A DNA stretch of 64,000 nt, taken from positions 450,304-514,303 of the forward strand of contig JACTUA010000001.1 in NCBI GenBank assembly GCA_015660865.1. Reading direction: 5' to 3'. Each line of letters opens with the position of its first letter. The first letter of the stretch is position 1. The position numbers and the translations under genes were made by a program. Under the pieces are notes generated by a model, which worked only from the letters and a program-made list of their open reading frames with translations, was not told the DNA's origin and made no database searches. Shown here piece by piece: positions 51,497 through 61,657 of this stretch. The stretch is from Methanomicrobiales archaeon. GTDB lineage: Archaea; Halobacteriota; Methanomicrobia; Methanomicrobiales; JACTUA01.

Positions 51497-51937
51497 TTAT
51501 TCCTTGGGAGATCCGGGTAATATACCGAGCTGCTGCATGAGGCCCATGAGGTTTGCCTCGCCCCAGAGCTCTGCTATCCTGCCGTCACGCAGACGGAAGA
51601 TCTCGATACCGGTCATCTCGATCCCTTTCCCTGTCGGCGGGAGGCCCATAAACTCGCCGTTATGGACCCCGCGGGCGGTGAAGCGGCAGGTGACACGGTC
51701 GCCATCTGCCATCATGTCTTCAATAGTAACCTGAAGGCCATGAAACGCAGCCCGGCAGGTGGTGATCACGTTGTTCATCGCCTCGATGCCCGGGCCCGGG
51801 GTTGGCAGGGGCGTATGAAGCGAGAACTCCGGGGCGAGGAGCGCATCCGCAGCCTGAAGGTCACCCTTTGAGGGGCCGACCTCGAAGAACCGGCGGACGA
51901 CCTGCATGTTGGCGTCTTTTGAGAATGTTTTTACCAT
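51497..51937 (-). CDS. SnoaL-like polyketide cyclase-fold (ester cyclase) protein
   Basis: 146 aa NTF2/SnoaL-fold protein: FFEVGPSKGDLQAADALLAPEFSLHTPLPTPGPGIEAM, then MADGDRVTCRFTARGVHNGEFMGLPPTGKGIEMTGIEIFRLRDGRIAELWGE. This is the 'ester cyclase' subgroup pattern, small-molecule binding or isomerising, substrate unknown. Divergent from the TrmB gene (54-nt spacer). Confidence 0.88.
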   Translation of the reverse strand: MVKTFSKDANMQVVRRFFEVGPSKGDLQAADALLAPEFSLHTPLPTPGPGIEAMNNVITTCRAAFHGLQVTIEDMMADGDRVTCRFTARGVHNGEFMGLPPTGKGIEMTGIEIFRLRDGRIAELWGEANLMGLMQQLGILPGSPKE

Positions 51938-51991
51938 ACGGATCCATCGATGGATATCTATTTAATATTGTTGTCCCTTATAGAGTAACAG

Positions 51992-52858
51992 ATGGATTCT
52001 GCTGCCGCTCACCTCATCCGGCTGGGGTTGAAGGAGTACGAAGCGAAGATCTACGTCGCCCTCGTCGGCCTCGGCGATGCGAACGCCCGCAGGATCCACG
52101 AGGCGAGCGGGGTCCCCCGCCCGCGGGTCTACGATGTCCTGGACGGCCTCGCCGCACGGGGGATCATCGATGTCCGGGAGGGAAGCCCGCTCACCTACAG
52201 CGCGGTCAGCCCCGAGATGGTGATCTCCCACCTGAAAAGGGATTTTGAGACTGCTGCGCACGAGAGCATGAAGTCGCTCGAGAGCCTCTCCCTCGACGCA
52301 CAGCGGGACTCCTCCCCGATATGGTACGTCCGGACCGACTGGACGATCCGGCGGTACCTCGAAAGGGTGGTCGAGGGGGTCGAACGGGAGCTTGTCGTCC
52401 TCTGCTTCGATAAGGGGACCCTGAAAGGGTTCCTGGGCCCCATCAACCGGATCGCCCGGGACCGCACCGTGAAGATCCTCTTCCCCCGGGGGCTGGCCGC
52501 AGGGATCACCCCGGGCGAAGGTGTTTCATGCTACGAAGCGGGGACACTCCGGAACTTCTTTGGCCTGAACATCTTCGAGAAGGTCTTCTCGGCGCCAATC
52601 AGCCGCGAAGGGGCAGTCTTCAGGCTCGAGTGCATCCTCCTTGCCGACGACAGGGAATCCATGCTCATCTATACCCTGGACGGGAACAGGATGGCTGTGA
52701 TCATCACGCTCCCGTTCATCACCTCGGTCCAGAGCCAGCTCTTCGGCCAGATGATCGCCCGGGCGCGGGAGGTAAAACCCGGCAGCAAGAGTGAAGAGCT
52801 GGGACGGAGTATTCGGAGAAATGCAGAATCGAGGAGATCAAAGAAAATAAAGGGATGA
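51992..52858 (+). CDS. TrmB-family transcriptional regulator
   Basis: 288 aa. N-terminal winged HTH (about 5-75: LIRLGLKEYEAKIYVALVGLGDANARRIHEASGVPRPRVYDVLDGLAARG) followed by a C-terminal domain resembling the TrmB ligand domain. TrmB proteins are usually sugar-responsive, but here it heads a siroheme/4Fe-4S-type protein and a cupin, so another ligand is likely. Six nt separate it from the Dsr-like gene. Confidence 0.92.
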   Translation: MDSAAAHLIRLGLKEYEAKIYVALVGLGDANARRIHEASGVPRPRVYDVLDGLAARGIIDVREGSPLTYSAVSPEMVISHLKRDFETAAHESMKSLESLSLDAQRDSSPIWYVRTDWTIRRYLERVVEGVERELVVLCFDKGTLKGFLGPINRIARDRTVKILFPRGLAAGITPGEGVSCYEAGTLRNFFGLNIFEKVFSAPISREGAVFRLECILLADDRESMLIYTLDGNRMAVIITLPFITSVQSQLFGQMIARAREVKPGSKSEELGRSIRRNAESRRSKKIKG

Positions 52859-52864
52859 CGGGTT

Positions 52865-53554
52865 ATGAAAGGGCCTGAGCATGGTGCAATCCTCCAGCGT
52901 GACGGGAAGACCTATGGGATCAGCACGAGGACAGCTGCGGGGATCATCACCCCGGATCACCTCGAACGGGTGGCCGGTGTCGCTCGGAAGTACGGCGTTC
53001 CTCTCGTTAAAATAACCTCGGGGCAACGGATCGGTCTTTTCGGGATACCGGAAGGGGATCTGCCCGGGATATTCAGGGACCTGGGGGTGGACGCAGACAG
53101 GACAGGGGGGCCATGCCTCCACTATGTCCAGGCATGCCTGGGAACCGAGACCTGCAAGTACGGGAACCAGGACTCCCTCGGCCTCGCAAGATCCGCCGAG
53201 GCACGGTTCAGGGACCGGATCTACCCTGCGAAGCTGAAAATGGGGATCTCCGGCTGCCCGCGCTGCTGCGGCGAGAGCCATACCCGGGACATCGGGATCA
53301 TGGGGACCTCCAGGGGATGGACGGTCATCTTCGGCGGGAACAGCGGGACCCGCCCCAGGATCGGCGATATCATCGCAAGAAACCTATCCGGAGAAGAGGC
53401 CCTCGACCTCGCGGAGCGCCTCCTCGAGTTCTACCGGAATCATGCAAAGCCGAAGGAACGGACGGCCCGGTTCATGGAACGCACCGGGATGGATACCCTT
53501 CGATCCGAGCTGCTGTCCCTCATCCCGTATATCCCTCTTGAGAAGGTGAACTGA
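52865..53554 (+). CDS. Dissimilatory sulfite reductase-like protein (siroheme/4Fe-4S)
   Basis: 229 aa. Single sulfite/nitrite-reductase repeat: ferredoxin-like N-terminus (ISTRTAAGIITPDHLERV, KITSGQRIGLFGI), then C91-x5-C97 (ACLGTETC) and C131-x3-C135 (GCPRCC), the canonical C-x5-C...C-x3-C set that ligates 4Fe-4S and siroheme iron. This size matches archaeal Dsr-like proteins without a ferredoxin insert. Reaction unknown; sulfite or sulfur chemistry is the family theme. Confidence 0.9.
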   Translation: MKGPEHGAILQRDGKTYGISTRTAAGIITPDHLERVAGVARKYGVPLVKITSGQRIGLFGIPEGDLPGIFRDLGVDADRTGGPCLHYVQACLGTETCKYGNQDSLGLARSAEARFRDRIYPAKLKMGISGCPRCCGESHTRDIGIMGTSRGWTVIFGGNSGTRPRIGDIIARNLSGEEALDLAERLLEFYRNHAKPKERTARFMERTGMDTLRSELLSLIPYIPLEKVN

Positions 53555-53556
53555 TC

Positions 53557-53895
53557 ATGAAGATTACCGATGTAGCAAAGGTTGTTTCAGGCCCGAACCC
53601 GCACCATGTGGATGCACGGAAGGTCTACGACTCGCCCCATGCGATGGCAGTCGTCATCACACTCAAGCCCGGTGAATCACTGAAGAGACACATGACACCA
53701 GTGGATGTCTTCTTTTATGTCTTGGAAGGCGAGGGCGTCGTGGAGATCGGCGATGAACGGAAGGTGGCCGGTAAGGATATGGTGGTCGAGAGCCCCGCCC
53801 GGATTCCGCACCGGTGGATCAACGAGAGCAGGGCGGTATTCCGCGTCCTTGTCGTGAAGGTGCCAAAACCGACGGAAGAGACAAAGCTGCTGTGA
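53557..53895 (+). CDS. Cupin-domain protein
   Basis: 112 aa single cupin: GESLKRHMTPVDVFFYVLEGEGVVEIG (metal-ligand motif 1 with H53-type His) and PARIPHRWINES (motif 2 His). Follows the Dsr-like gene by 2 nt. Metal binding is likely; activity unknown. Likely a partner in the TrmB-led operon. Confidence 0.88.
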   Translation: MKITDVAKVVSGPNPHHVDARKVYDSPHAMAVVITLKPGESLKRHMTPVDVFFYVLEGEGVVEIGDERKVAGKDMVVESPARIPHRWINESRAVFRVLVVKVPKPTEETKLL

Positions 53896-53997
53896 GGGGT
53901 TACGGGAAGTTCACCCTTCCCCATCACTCACGTATCCTGCATCCATCCAAATCCTCATCCTCTCCAAGGGCAATCCAGAGAGTGAGGAAGACTGGCC

Positions 53998-54774
53998 ATG
54001 ACACTCACCATCCCCCAGATCGGGGCAAGGCTCGCCGAGGCTGGAAGGCTCACGAGCCGGCCTCTCTGCATCGCGGGTTCGGACACCATTCCCCGTGGTG
54101 CTGTTCCCGCCCCGTCCATCGACCGCTGCCTGGCGAAGGCCATCGTCGCCGCCGCGTTCAACCCCGACACCCCGCCCCTGTATCTCGGCCATGGTGCCCT
54201 GGAGGGCTGCTGCCCGTCCGGGATCGCCTATACGGGGTTCGGCGAGTCCAGCAAGGAATCAAGATTCTTCATATCCACGGGATCGCCGGGAGTCGCCGGC
54301 GGGATGGCCCTCAACCTGAAGGCAGACCCCGAGCTCGTGGATGCGAGCCGGCTCGCGGTGGGGGAGATCCGGCCGATCTGGGAGTACCTGGTTGTCCGCC
54401 CGGCGGAGAATTACCCCGCTGACGCGCACGAACCCAGATCGATCCTCCTCTTCGCCCATGCAGAGCCAGCCCGGGTCCTCTGCTCCCTCGCCCACTTCGG
54501 GACCGCCGACGTATTCGGGGCGGTGCTCGCCCCGTGGGGCGCTGCCTGTACAACTTTTGTCACGTACCCGGCAGGGCTTGCCGAGAAAGCTCCCAGGAAC
54601 GCGGTCTTCCTGGGTCCCACGGACGCCTCAGTGAACCTCTGGTTCCCGAGGGAGGTGATTGCCCTCGGGATCCCGATGGATATCGCACGGAAGATGGCCG
54701 AGGAGGTGCCGGCCTCCTTCATCGGGAAGCGGCCCGGGATGGCATACCCGGAGAGACGGGTCTACCTGAAGTGA
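53998..54774 (+). CDS. DUF169 family protein
   Basis: 258 aa. RPLCIAGSDTIPRGAVPAPSIDRCLAKAI, LYLGHGALEGCCPSGIAYTGFGE and ENYPADAHEPRSILLFAHAEPARVLCSLAHF are the DUF169 pattern, with several conserved Cys (C124-type CCP). Function unknown. About 100 nt after the cupin, same strand; it may still belong to the TrmB cluster. Confidence 0.88.
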   Translation: MTLTIPQIGARLAEAGRLTSRPLCIAGSDTIPRGAVPAPSIDRCLAKAIVAAAFNPDTPPLYLGHGALEGCCPSGIAYTGFGESSKESRFFISTGSPGVAGGMALNLKADPELVDASRLAVGEIRPIWEYLVVRPAENYPADAHEPRSILLFAHAEPARVLCSLAHFGTADVFGAVLAPWGAACTTFVTYPAGLAEKAPRNAVFLGPTDASVNLWFPREVIALGIPMDIARKMAEEVPASFIGKRPGMAYPERRVYLK

Positions 54775-54835
54775 GAATCCGTTAAAAAAGAGCATGGGAT
54801 TGGGACCGGGAGGTGAGTTAGAGCCCCCCCGACCC

Positions 54836-55993
54836 TCACCTCTTCCGGTCCGGCGCCTCGTTCCAGACCGACCGGATCCTTGCCATGGCTTCCCTGATCC
54901 GGGGCATGGCCGTGGCATAGGAGATCCGGATCCATCCAGGGGCATTGAAGGCCGATCCCGGGGTCACCGCGACCCGGGCCTTGTTCAGCCAGAACTCGGC
55001 GACATCCACATCGTCGCCCCGGGCGTTGATGAAGGCATAGAATGCTCCGTCAGCAGGGGCAGCCTGGACCTTCATCTCCGAGAACTCGTCCATGAGGAAC
55101 ATCCTCCGGCTCTCGAACTCCTTCTTCATCATCCCCACGCAGGCCTGGTCCCCGGAGATCGCCGCGACCCCGCCCCACATGACAAAGGTCGTCGGGTGGG
55201 TGACCCCGTGCTGCTGGATCTTGGTCATCTGCCGGATGATCTCGACAGGAGCCACCGCGTAGCCGAGCCGCCAGCCGGTCATCGCATAGGCCTTGGAGAA
55301 GCCGTTGATCGTGATGGTCTTCCCTGCCATATCACCGATGGAGGCGATGGAGATATGCTCCTTGCCGTAGATGAGCTTCTCGTAGATCTCGTCCGACATG
55401 GCCAGGAGCTCGTAATCGGTGCAGATATCGGCGATGAGCTTGAGGGCCTTCCTGTCGAAGACCGCGCCCGTCGGGTTCGACGGGGAGTTCACCACGATCA
55501 TCTTGGTCTTGCCGGTGATCCGGTCCAGGAGCCTGTCGTCGGGCAGGAAGGTCTTCTCGCTCATCCTGTGGTGGACGACCCTTCCACCGGCGAGCTGGAC
55601 GCAGGGCTCGTACGAGACCCAGGCCGGGTCAAGGAGGATCACCTCGTCGCCCGGGTTCAGGCATGCCTCCATGGCCATGGCGATGGCATGCTTTGCCCCT
55701 GCCGTGGCGATGACCTGTTCTGTTGAGCAGGCGAAGCCGTTCTCGGCCTGGATCTTACCTGTGATGGCCTGGAGGAGCTCGGGAATGCCCCGGCTCGGGG
55801 CATAGTGCGTGTCCCCGCGGCGGAGGGAATCGCAGCACGCCTCCCGGATGTGGGTTGGGGTGTCGAAGTCGGGTTCCCCGATCGAGAGGCTGATGACGTC
55901 GATGCCCTGCCGGACCATCGCCTTCGCACGGTCGGCGATGTCCAGGGTGGCCGACGAGGCGATCCCCGAGACCTTCTCTGAGAGCGCCTTCAT
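54836..55993 (-). CDS. Pyridoxal-phosphate aminotransferase class I/II (aspartate-type)
   Basis: 385 aa. [39 protein letters not shown], and the PLP lysine in [18 protein letters not shown] identify an aspartate aminotransferase-like enzyme. Substrate is not fixed by sequence. It is the last gene of the operon class V aminotransferase-ribC-ribH-this, coupled to ribH by ATGA. Confidence 0.94.
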   Translation of the reverse strand: MKALSEKVSGIASSATLDIADRAKAMVRQGIDVISLSIGEPDFDTPTHIREACCDSLRRGDTHYAPSRGIPELLQAITGKIQAENGFACSTEQVIATAGAKHAIAMAMEACLNPGDEVILLDPAWVSYEPCVQLAGGRVVHHRMSEKTFLPDDRLLDRITGKTKMIVVNSPSNPTGAVFDRKALKLIADICTDYELLAMSDEIYEKLIYGKEHISIASIGDMAGKTITINGFSKAYAMTGWRLGYAVAPVEIIRQMTKIQQHGVTHPTTFVMWGGVAAISGDQACVGMMKKEFESRRMFLMDEFSEMKVQAAPADGAFYAFINARGDDVDVAEFWLNKARVAVTPGSAFNAPGWIRISYATAMPRIREAMARIRSVWNEAPDRKR

Positions 55994-56430
55994 CCCAATC
56001 GCTGGACGAGCTTCACCGCTGACTCGACGGCCCGCTTCGCGTAGTCGATCCGTTCCTGGGCCTCGAGCCGGGTCATCCCGGGCCCGGAGATCCCGAGGGT
56101 GACCGGCTTCCCGAACTCGAGGGCGAGGTCCATGATCTTCCGGGCGGCATGCTGGATGACGACCTCGTCATGCTGCGTGGCACCCTCGATGACCGCCCCG
56201 AGGGTCACCACCGCGTCGACCCTTCCCGCCGCAAGCATCTTCTTCACGGCGAAGGGGACGTCGAAGGTCCCGGGGACATAGAGGGTCTCTGCCACCTCGG
56301 CCCCCAGGAACTTCGCATGCTCTCTCCCCTCGACCTCCATCATGTAGGTGATGTCGCGGTTGAACTCTCCCACGACGAATCCCAGCTTCACTGCCATGGT
56401 ATCCCGCATCTGATCTCGTTTCGTTGCCAT
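55990..56430 (-). CDS. ribH: 6,7-dimethyl-8-ribityllumazine synthase
   Basis: 146 aa. Joins 5-amino-6-ribitylaminouracil and dihydroxybutanone phosphate. [29 protein letters not shown] and [25 protein letters not shown] are the family blocks; His in the ATQHDE segment is catalytic. GGTGGATTCAT precedes ATG 56430. Follows ribC in the operon, which makes riboflavin for FMN and FAD; its substrate 5-amino-6-ribitylaminouracil is also the F420 precursor used by CofH. Confidence 0.95.
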   Translation of the reverse strand: MATKRDQMRDTMAVKLGFVVGEFNRDITYMMEVEGREHAKFLGAEVAETLYVPGTFDVPFAVKKMLAAGRVDAVVTLGAVIEGATQHDEVVIQHAARKIMDLALEFGKPVTLGISGPGMTRLEAQERIDYAKRAVESAVKLVQRLG

Positions 56431-56449
56431 ATGAATCCACCCTTTTTTA

Positions 56450-58038
<1,589 letters not shown>

Positions 58039-58085
58039 GGCGATCAGCCATAGTATATGTATGGAGAGAGATAAGTAAGCTCTGG

Positions 58086-58490
58086 ATGCCTCCCCGGGTG
58101 GACGTCGCCATCATCTCCGGCTCGACCTCCGATGCCCACATCGTCGAGAAAGTTATCAAGGTGCTCGAAGACCACAAGGTCCTGTATGAACACAAGGTCA
58201 TTTCGGCCCACCGAAACCCCGAGATGCTCGACATGTATCTGAAAGAGGATCCGGCCAGGATCTACATCGCCATTGCCGGGATGTCGGCCGCCCTTCCCGG
58301 GGTCATCGCCTCGAAGACCGATAAGCCGGTGATCGGGGTGCCGGTGAGCGGGAAGCTCGGCGGGATGGACGCCCTTCTCTCCATCTCCCAGATGCCGAAG
58401 GGCGTGCCGGTGGCCTGTGTCGCGGTGGACGGCGGGGAGAACGCGGCCTTACTCGCTATCCGGATACTGAAACTCCGGGATCTCCCCTGA
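58086..58490 (+). CDS. purE: PurE (N5-CAIR mutase/AIR carboxylase)
   Basis: 134 aa. [50 protein letters not shown] and the [18 protein letters not shown] loop define PurE, the purine step placing the carboxyl group on the imidazole ring. Divergent from the aminotransferase-rib operon across a 47-nt spacer. Confidence 0.95.
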   Translation: MPPRVDVAIISGSTSDAHIVEKVIKVLEDHKVLYEHKVISAHRNPEMLDMYLKEDPARIYIAIAGMSAALPGVIASKTDKPVIGVPVSGKLGGMDALLSISQMPKGVPVACVAVDGGENAALLAIRILKLRDLP

Positions 58491-58540
58491 ATCCCTTTTA
58501 TTCAGCCGATACCGCGGGTTTTCCAGGCCAAGAAAGGGTG

Positions 58541-58714
58541 TTATCCCCTCACGTTCTTCAGGCTGCTCATCCTTCGTTCAACCAGCTCCAGCTGAAACTG
58601 CAGGTGCTGGCGCATCACTTCCATCTTCCTGATCTCCTCGTCAACCGTAAGGATCTCGCCACAGCCGCAGGAGGCCCTGCAGTCACAGGGGTGGCTCTGA
58701 AACGGTGCACACAT
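58541..58714 (-). CDS. Small Cys-rich protein
   Basis: 57 aa: Cys-rich head with C2, C10, C12, C16, C18 (CDCRASCGCG) then a charged helix (about 25-57, IRKMEVMRQHLQFQLELVERR). Start ATG 58714 lies 9 nt after GGAGGTG; the in-frame GTG further up is inside that site. Likely metal- or redox-binding; no family named. Divergent from the HxlR regulator. Confidence 0.72.
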   Translation of the reverse strand: MCAPFQSHPCDCRASCGCGEILTVDEEIRKMEVMRQHLQFQLELVERRMSSLKNVRG

Positions 58715-58768
58715 TCTGATGTTCACCTCCTTTAAATTATTTTCAGAATTACATCACTTTGGAAAGTA

Positions 58769-58781
58769 TTAATAATATTAA
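58769..58781. promoter_or_regulatory. Shared divergent TATA/palindrome (Cys-rich protein and HxlR)
   Basis: TTAAT-AAT-ATTAA: a palindromic AT core that can act as TATA box in both directions. For HxlR it predicts a start near 58800 (leaderless at ATG 58803); for the Cys-rich gene, a start near 58750 with a leader of about 36 nt holding the ribosome site. Auto-regulation by HxlR here is an inference. Confidence 0.5.
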
Positions 58782-58802
58782 GTTTATAGTAACGAAGTGA
58801 CT

Positions 58803-59195
58803 ATGGATGAAGAGAGTGGCCAGATCTGCCTGTGCCCCCTTGAAGGTGTAATTGATACCATCTCCAAGAAATGGGCCCTCCTGATCATAAACGTCCTTGG
58901 AAATTACCGGCGTCTCCGATTCAACGAGCTTATGCTACAGCTGGAAGGTATCAGCCCCAAGACCCTCACCGACACCCTTCGCCTCCTGCAGGCAGAAGGA
59001 TTGATCAACCGGGATGCTTTCGCTGAAATACCTCCGCGGGTTGAATATTCCCTGACCGAGAGCGGCGATGAGCTCCTTACGGCGATTCGTCCTCTTCTTC
59101 AGTGGGCTGCGAAGAGGGAGAATTATTCAGCCGGCTGCTGCACGCCCGGCTGCAGGAAGAAGCCGGGGCATCACAGCCGTAGAAAGCGTCCCTGA
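58803..59195 (+). CDS. HxlR-family transcriptional regulator with C-terminal cysteines
   Basis: About 130 aa. Winged HTH: CPLEGVIDTISKKWALLIINVLGNYRRLRFNELMLQLEGISPKTLTDTLRLLQAEGLI. It has CLC near the N-terminus and CCTPGC near the end, beyond the usual single Cys, followed by a basic His-rich tail. Start ATG 58803 matches the predicted transcript start; GTG 58797 is possible. HxlR proteins sense small electrophiles or redox state; the Cys content suggests that here. Confidence 0.9.
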   Translation: MDEESGQICLCPLEGVIDTISKKWALLIINVLGNYRRLRFNELMLQLEGISPKTLTDTLRLLQAEGLINRDAFAEIPPRVEYSLTESGDELLTAIRPLLQWAAKRENYSAGCCTPGCRKKPGHHSRRKRP

Positions 59196-59297
59196 TCCCT
59201 TGCTAACGGGAGGAGACATTCCCTGCATCGGGCTATCACCTGATTTACCATCGGGGCTCGGGCTTCCTTGGGGAATTCCCGAAGGCAAAAATAGATG

Positions 59298-60584
59298 TTA
59301 TTTTTTCTTATCTTCTTTAGCGAGCAGGTCCTTCACCATCTTCACGGCACACAGGTCCCCGCACATGGAGCAGGTCTCCATGTCCCCGTCCCTCTCGTGG
59401 ATCCGTTTCGCCACGTCCCCGTAGAGGGCTGTCTCGAACTGCCTTTCCCAGTCGAGGTCCTTCCGGGCCATTGCCATCGCGAGCTCCCGATCTGACCGGT
59501 CTTTACCGGTCTTCCGCACGGTATCGCCGATGTGGGCCGCGATCCGGCAGACGCGGGTCCCTTCCACGATCTCCTCCACATTGGGGAGAGCCAGGTGCTC
59601 GCTCGGGGAGACCATGCAGAGGAAGTCCGCCCCGTCCATGCATGCCACCGCCCCGCCGATTGCGGCGGCGACATGGTCGTAACCGGACGCGATGTCAGTG
59701 ACGAGCGGGCCGAGGAGGTAGAGGGGGGCGTTCCCGGTGAGCTCCTTGATCATCCGGATGTTGTGGCTCACCTGGCCGAGGGGGATGTGCCCGGGCCCCT
59801 CGATCATCCGCTGGACCCCGAGCTCAAGGGCCCGCTTCGCCTGCATCCCCAGCGTGAGATACTCCGTGGTCTTGGCGAGCCTTTCGGCATCATGGTGGCA
59901 GCCGGGGCGCATCCCGTCCCCCAAGCTCGCGACCACCTCCTCTTCGAGGAGGATCTCCATCAGGTAGTCAAACTCGGCGAAGAGAGGGTTCTCCTCGCCG
60001 GTATTGACCATCCGTGCGATGTGGAAGACCCCACCCCGGGAGACGACCCCCATGATCCGCGGGTCCTTCCGCAGGGCATCGAGAGCCGCCAGGTTCACCC
60101 CCGTGTGAAGGGTAAGGAAGTCCACCCCCTGCCGGCAGTGCTCCCGGATGACCGAGAAGAGGCGGTCTGCATCCAGGTCCACGGCGCTCCCCGCCCTTCT
60201 GACAGCCTCGTAGACAGGCACCGTCCCGACGGGGGTGTCCAGGGAGAGGATCCTCTCCCTGATACCCTTCAGGTCGCCGGCTGTCGAGAGGTCCATGAGG
60301 GTATCAGCACCGTTCGCGAGGGCTGCCCGGGCCTTCTCCAGCTCCAGTTCGGTGTCGCACCGGACCCCGGAGGTGCCAATGTTCACGTTCACCTTCACCC
60401 GGCAGCATGCACCGATGGCCGAGATCCGGTGCTTCCTCCGGGGATTGGCAGGGATGACCGCCCATCCCCTCGCTATAACCCGGGCAAGGTCTTCGGCAGG
60501 GATACCCTCCTCTCCGGCTGCCGAGATAACCAGGTCCGGCGCCCCGTTCCGGCATGCAGCAGGGAGGGAATGCATAACACACAT
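59298..60584 (-). CDS. thiC: Phosphomethylpyrimidine synthase ThiC
   Basis: 428 aa radical SAM enzyme making the thiamine pyrimidine from AIR. NVNIGTSG, GVDFLTLHTGVN, SRGGVFHIARMV, EGPGHIPL and the C-terminal cluster motif CSMCGDLC identify ThiC. The cysteines are C-x2-C-x3-C, one residue shorter than the bacterial C-x2-C-x4-C. Start ATG 60584 or 60575. No thiamine riboswitch is visible; only 26 nt separate it from the divergent MBL gene. Confidence 0.95.
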   Translation of the reverse strand: MCVMHSLPAACRNGAPDLVISAAGEEGIPAEDLARVIARGWAVIPANPRRKHRISAIGACCRVKVNVNIGTSGVRCDTELELEKARAALANGADTLMDLSTAGDLKGIRERILSLDTPVGTVPVYEAVRRAGSAVDLDADRLFSVIREHCRQGVDFLTLHTGVNLAALDALRKDPRIMGVVSRGGVFHIARMVNTGEENPLFAEFDYLMEILLEEEVVASLGDGMRPGCHHDAERLAKTTEYLTLGMQAKRALELGVQRMIEGPGHIPLGQVSHNIRMIKELTGNAPLYLLGPLVTDIASGYDHVAAAIGGAVACMDGADFLCMVSPSEHLALPNVEEIVEGTRVCRIAAHIGDTVRKTGKDRSDRELAMAMARKDLDWERQFETALYGDVAKRIHERDGDMETCSMCGDLCAVKMVKDLLAKEDKKK

Positions 60585-60610
60585 CTAGTCGCACGAGCTT
60601 ATTATTTTAC

Positions 60611-61213
60611 ATGCCTGTCACGTGGATCCCGGGCAGCGGGTTCTGGGCAAACTCCTACCTCGTTGGCAGCGTTCTCGTGGACTGCGGTGTCCTCCCCATG
60701 CAGATCGCCCCCTACCGTGACAGGATCAAGGAGATCGTCCTCACCCACTGCCACTATGATCACACCGCCCATATCACGGAGATCCGGGCCATGACCGGTG
60801 GAAGGGTCTCCATCCACCGGCTGGACGGGCTGAACCTGGGGAACGATCTCCTCTCGTCAGCCATGCTCTTCGGCGAGAAGGCGTCCCCCGTCTCAGTCGA
60901 CCGGCTTCTCGATGACGGGGAACGGGTGGGGGATCTCATCGTAATTCACACGCCCGGCCACACACCGGGGTCCATCTGCCTGTACCACGAAGGGGAAGAG
61001 GTTCTCATCTCGGGAGACACCGTCTTCACCCACGGGTCCTTCGGGAGGTACGATCTGCCAGGAGGGAACCTTTCGGCCCTGAAGGCCTCCCTCCAGAAGC
61101 TCTCGGGATATGGCATCCGCGGGGTCTATGCGGGCCACGGGGATCCGGTGCGGGAGGGGGGGAACCGGCACATCGCCGCCGCGCTGAAGGTTATCAGGGA
61201 GATCCATGGATAG
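60611..61213 (+). CDS. Metallo-beta-lactamase-fold hydrolase
   Basis: 200 aa. HxHxDH zinc motif THCHYDHTAH, second His set HTPGHTPGSICLY, Asp in ISGDTVF and last His in YAGHGDP. Glyoxalase II-like layout; substrate unknown. Overlaps the DUF123 gene downstream by 8 nt. Confidence 0.92.
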   Translation: MPVTWIPGSGFWANSYLVGSVLVDCGVLPMQIAPYRDRIKEIVLTHCHYDHTAHITEIRAMTGGRVSIHRLDGLNLGNDLLSSAMLFGEKASPVSVDRLLDDGERVGDLIVIHTPGHTPGSICLYHEGEEVLISGDTVFTHGSFGRYDLPGGNLSALKASLQKLSGYGIRGVYAGHGDPVREGGNRHIAAALKVIREIHG

Positions 61214-61643
61214 GGGCGTCTACGCCCTCCTCTTCAGGAACCGCTCATGCTCCCTCCCGGTCGGGAGCCTCGGGGAGATCCGCTTCAGGAGAGGGTGGCA
61301 TATCTATGTCGGGTCTGCGAGAGGGCCGGGCGGGTTCGCCCGGGTAGCCCGGCACCGCCGCCTCGCCCTCTCCAGGGACCGGCCAGCCACCTGGCATGTG
61401 GATCACCTCCTCCTCTCACCCCCCTTCATCCTCCGGCATGTCGTATGCGGGTCCACCGGAGAAGACCTTGAATGCGCCCTTGCCAGGTTGCTGGGGAGTG
61501 GGGCGATCCCTTCCTTCGGGTCGAGTGATTGCACCTGCGGGAGCCACCTCTTTCACCGGCCGTCCGACCCACTGGGAGAGGTGATTGAAGTCATGGCTTC
61601 TCTCGGCCTTACTCCCTTAAGCACAACCATCAAGCATGAGTAA
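61206..61643 (+). CDS. DUF123/GIY-YIG-like nuclease-fold protein
   Basis: 145 aa. GVYALLF and HIYVGSARG stand for the GIY-YIG motifs; RHRRLALSRDRPATWHVDHLLLSP and CTCGSHLFH are DUF123 blocks with conserved Cys and His. Function untested in this group; nuclease activity is predicted from the fold. Starts 8 nt before the MBL gene end. Confidence 0.9.
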   Translation: MDRGVYALLFRNRSCSLPVGSLGEIRFRRGWHIYVGSARGPGGFARVARHRRLALSRDRPATWHVDHLLLSPPFILRHVVCGSTGEDLECALARLLGSGAIPSFGSSDCTCGSHLFHRPSDPLGEVIEVMASLGLTPLSTTIKHE

Positions 61644-61657
61644 GGAGAGGAAGGGGT

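Noticed and set aside
60585-60610. Thiamine riboswitch upstream of thiC
   Set aside because: Only 26 nt separate thiC from the divergent MBL gene; there is no room for the aptamer on the thiC transcript.
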